Shown here piece by piece: positions 63,701 to 64,000 of a DNA stretch of 64,000 bases; position 1 is the first letter of the stretch, and each line of letters begins with the position of its first letter. This DNA comes from an uncultured Prevotella sp. (GTDB lineage: Bacteria; Bacteroidota; Bacteroidia; Bacteroidales; Bacteroidaceae): NCBI GenBank assembly GCA_900543975.1, contig UQTI01000004.1, positions 6,277 through 70,276 of the forward strand, read 5' to 3'. A model generated the notes under the pieces. The model was not told the DNA's origin, did no database searches, and worked only from the letters and a program-made list of their open reading frames with translations. A program made the translations under genes and the position numbers.

Positions 63701-64000
63701 TTAATCGACAAAAACTACAATTATTATAAGTAAATAAATGACAAGCAAAAATGGGGCGAGATAAAAGCGGTAATGACGCGCAATCTTATGCATTTTACTG
63801 CAAAACGGAACTATTAAGAGGAAGACAAAAGACAACATGAAGGAAGACAAAGACAACTGAGACGAACAAAAAAATGTGCTCTGAAAGAACAAACCTCGCT
63901 ATAATATAGCAATAGATGTTTACACTTTCTTTGTGTGAAAGTACATATTTTTTATAAGTGATTGAGAATGAGATAAGTTTTTATCTCATAAAAAGAAGAG
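63701..64000. other. Right-end region without gene
   Basis: AT-rich. A 63-residue minus-strand frame (63701-63892) is judged chance. A small ACTTTC/GAAAGT hairpin (63924-63942 approx.) precedes a T run and could end a transcript entering from outside, but this is weak. Confidence 0.35.

Noticed and set aside
63701..63892. 63-residue minus-strand frame at the right edge
   Set aside because: Low-complexity hydrophobic sequence in AT-rich non-coding DNA without a promoter-start arrangement.

Overview
This window looks like chromosomal DNA of a Bacteroidales bacterium close to Prevotella. The grounds are the roughly 290-residue primary sigma factor lacking region 1.1, the lineage-typical rpmB-rpmG-DUF4295 cluster, a serC-serA-DUF1015 operon, an Rnf operon headed by a RseC-like gene, leuA-leuC-leuD-leuA2-leuB order, and repeated matches to the Bacteroidetes promoter form TTTG - 19 to 20 nt - TAnnTTTG. 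No rRNA, tRNA, CRISPR array, prophage or insertion sequence was recognised. Most of the window is core metabolism and information processing, mostly on the minus strand. All calls come from reading the sequence; no database search was run.

Layout. 1-2.4 kb: rimO (cut by the window edge) and ftsY. 2.6-3.6 kb: a small DUF4160/DUF2442 pair and an unknown small protein. 3.8-10.5 kb: a DbpA-like helicase, two related periplasmic TPR proteins and gyrA. 10.8-11.4 kb: ribosomal genes. 11.6-18.6 kb: galE and a seven-gene Rnf operon with its own promoter. 18.7-26.2 kb: a TPR protein, then the leucine operon, preceded by a promoter, a Leu/Ile-rich leader peptide and a terminator hairpin, which together form a likely attenuator. 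26.4-28.7 kb: dnaB and a TetR regulator, divergent from a malic enzyme-phosphotransacetylase fusion (28.9-31.2 kb). 31.3-35.0 kb: ispE, a Nudix hydrolase and a hotdog thioesterase, convergent with an EttA-like ABC-F protein. 35.4-37.2 kb: an orphan vsr followed by 1.3 kb of gene-free DNA. 37.2-41.8 kb: an IMPACT-family protein and the serine operon. 42.3-46.0 kb: trmO, UPF0210, an ACT protein and rpoD.

46.0-51.7 kb is the least ordinary coding part. It holds a secreted Lys-rich protein, a fusion of an HPr-kinase-like ATPase with an S24/S26 peptidase-like domain, a PqqD-like protein, an ABC permease/ATPase pair and an MFS-like transporter. The kinase/peptidase/PqqD set resembles maturation genes for ribosomally made peptides, but no precursor peptide was recognised. 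51.7-63.6 kb: panB, a metallo-beta-lactamase-fold hydrolase, a DUF4348 lipoprotein, pheS, carB, carA, a long PurF-like protein and a Wza-type export lipoprotein.

The strongest non-coding signals are two. (1) The leu leader/attenuator at 25981-26191. (2) Two related elements at 36221-36415 and 36795-37048, which share a 20-nt box and an AT-rich core but carry different arms; within each copy the two arms are complementary. Short tandem repeats of 11 to 22 nt recur in many other intergenic gaps.
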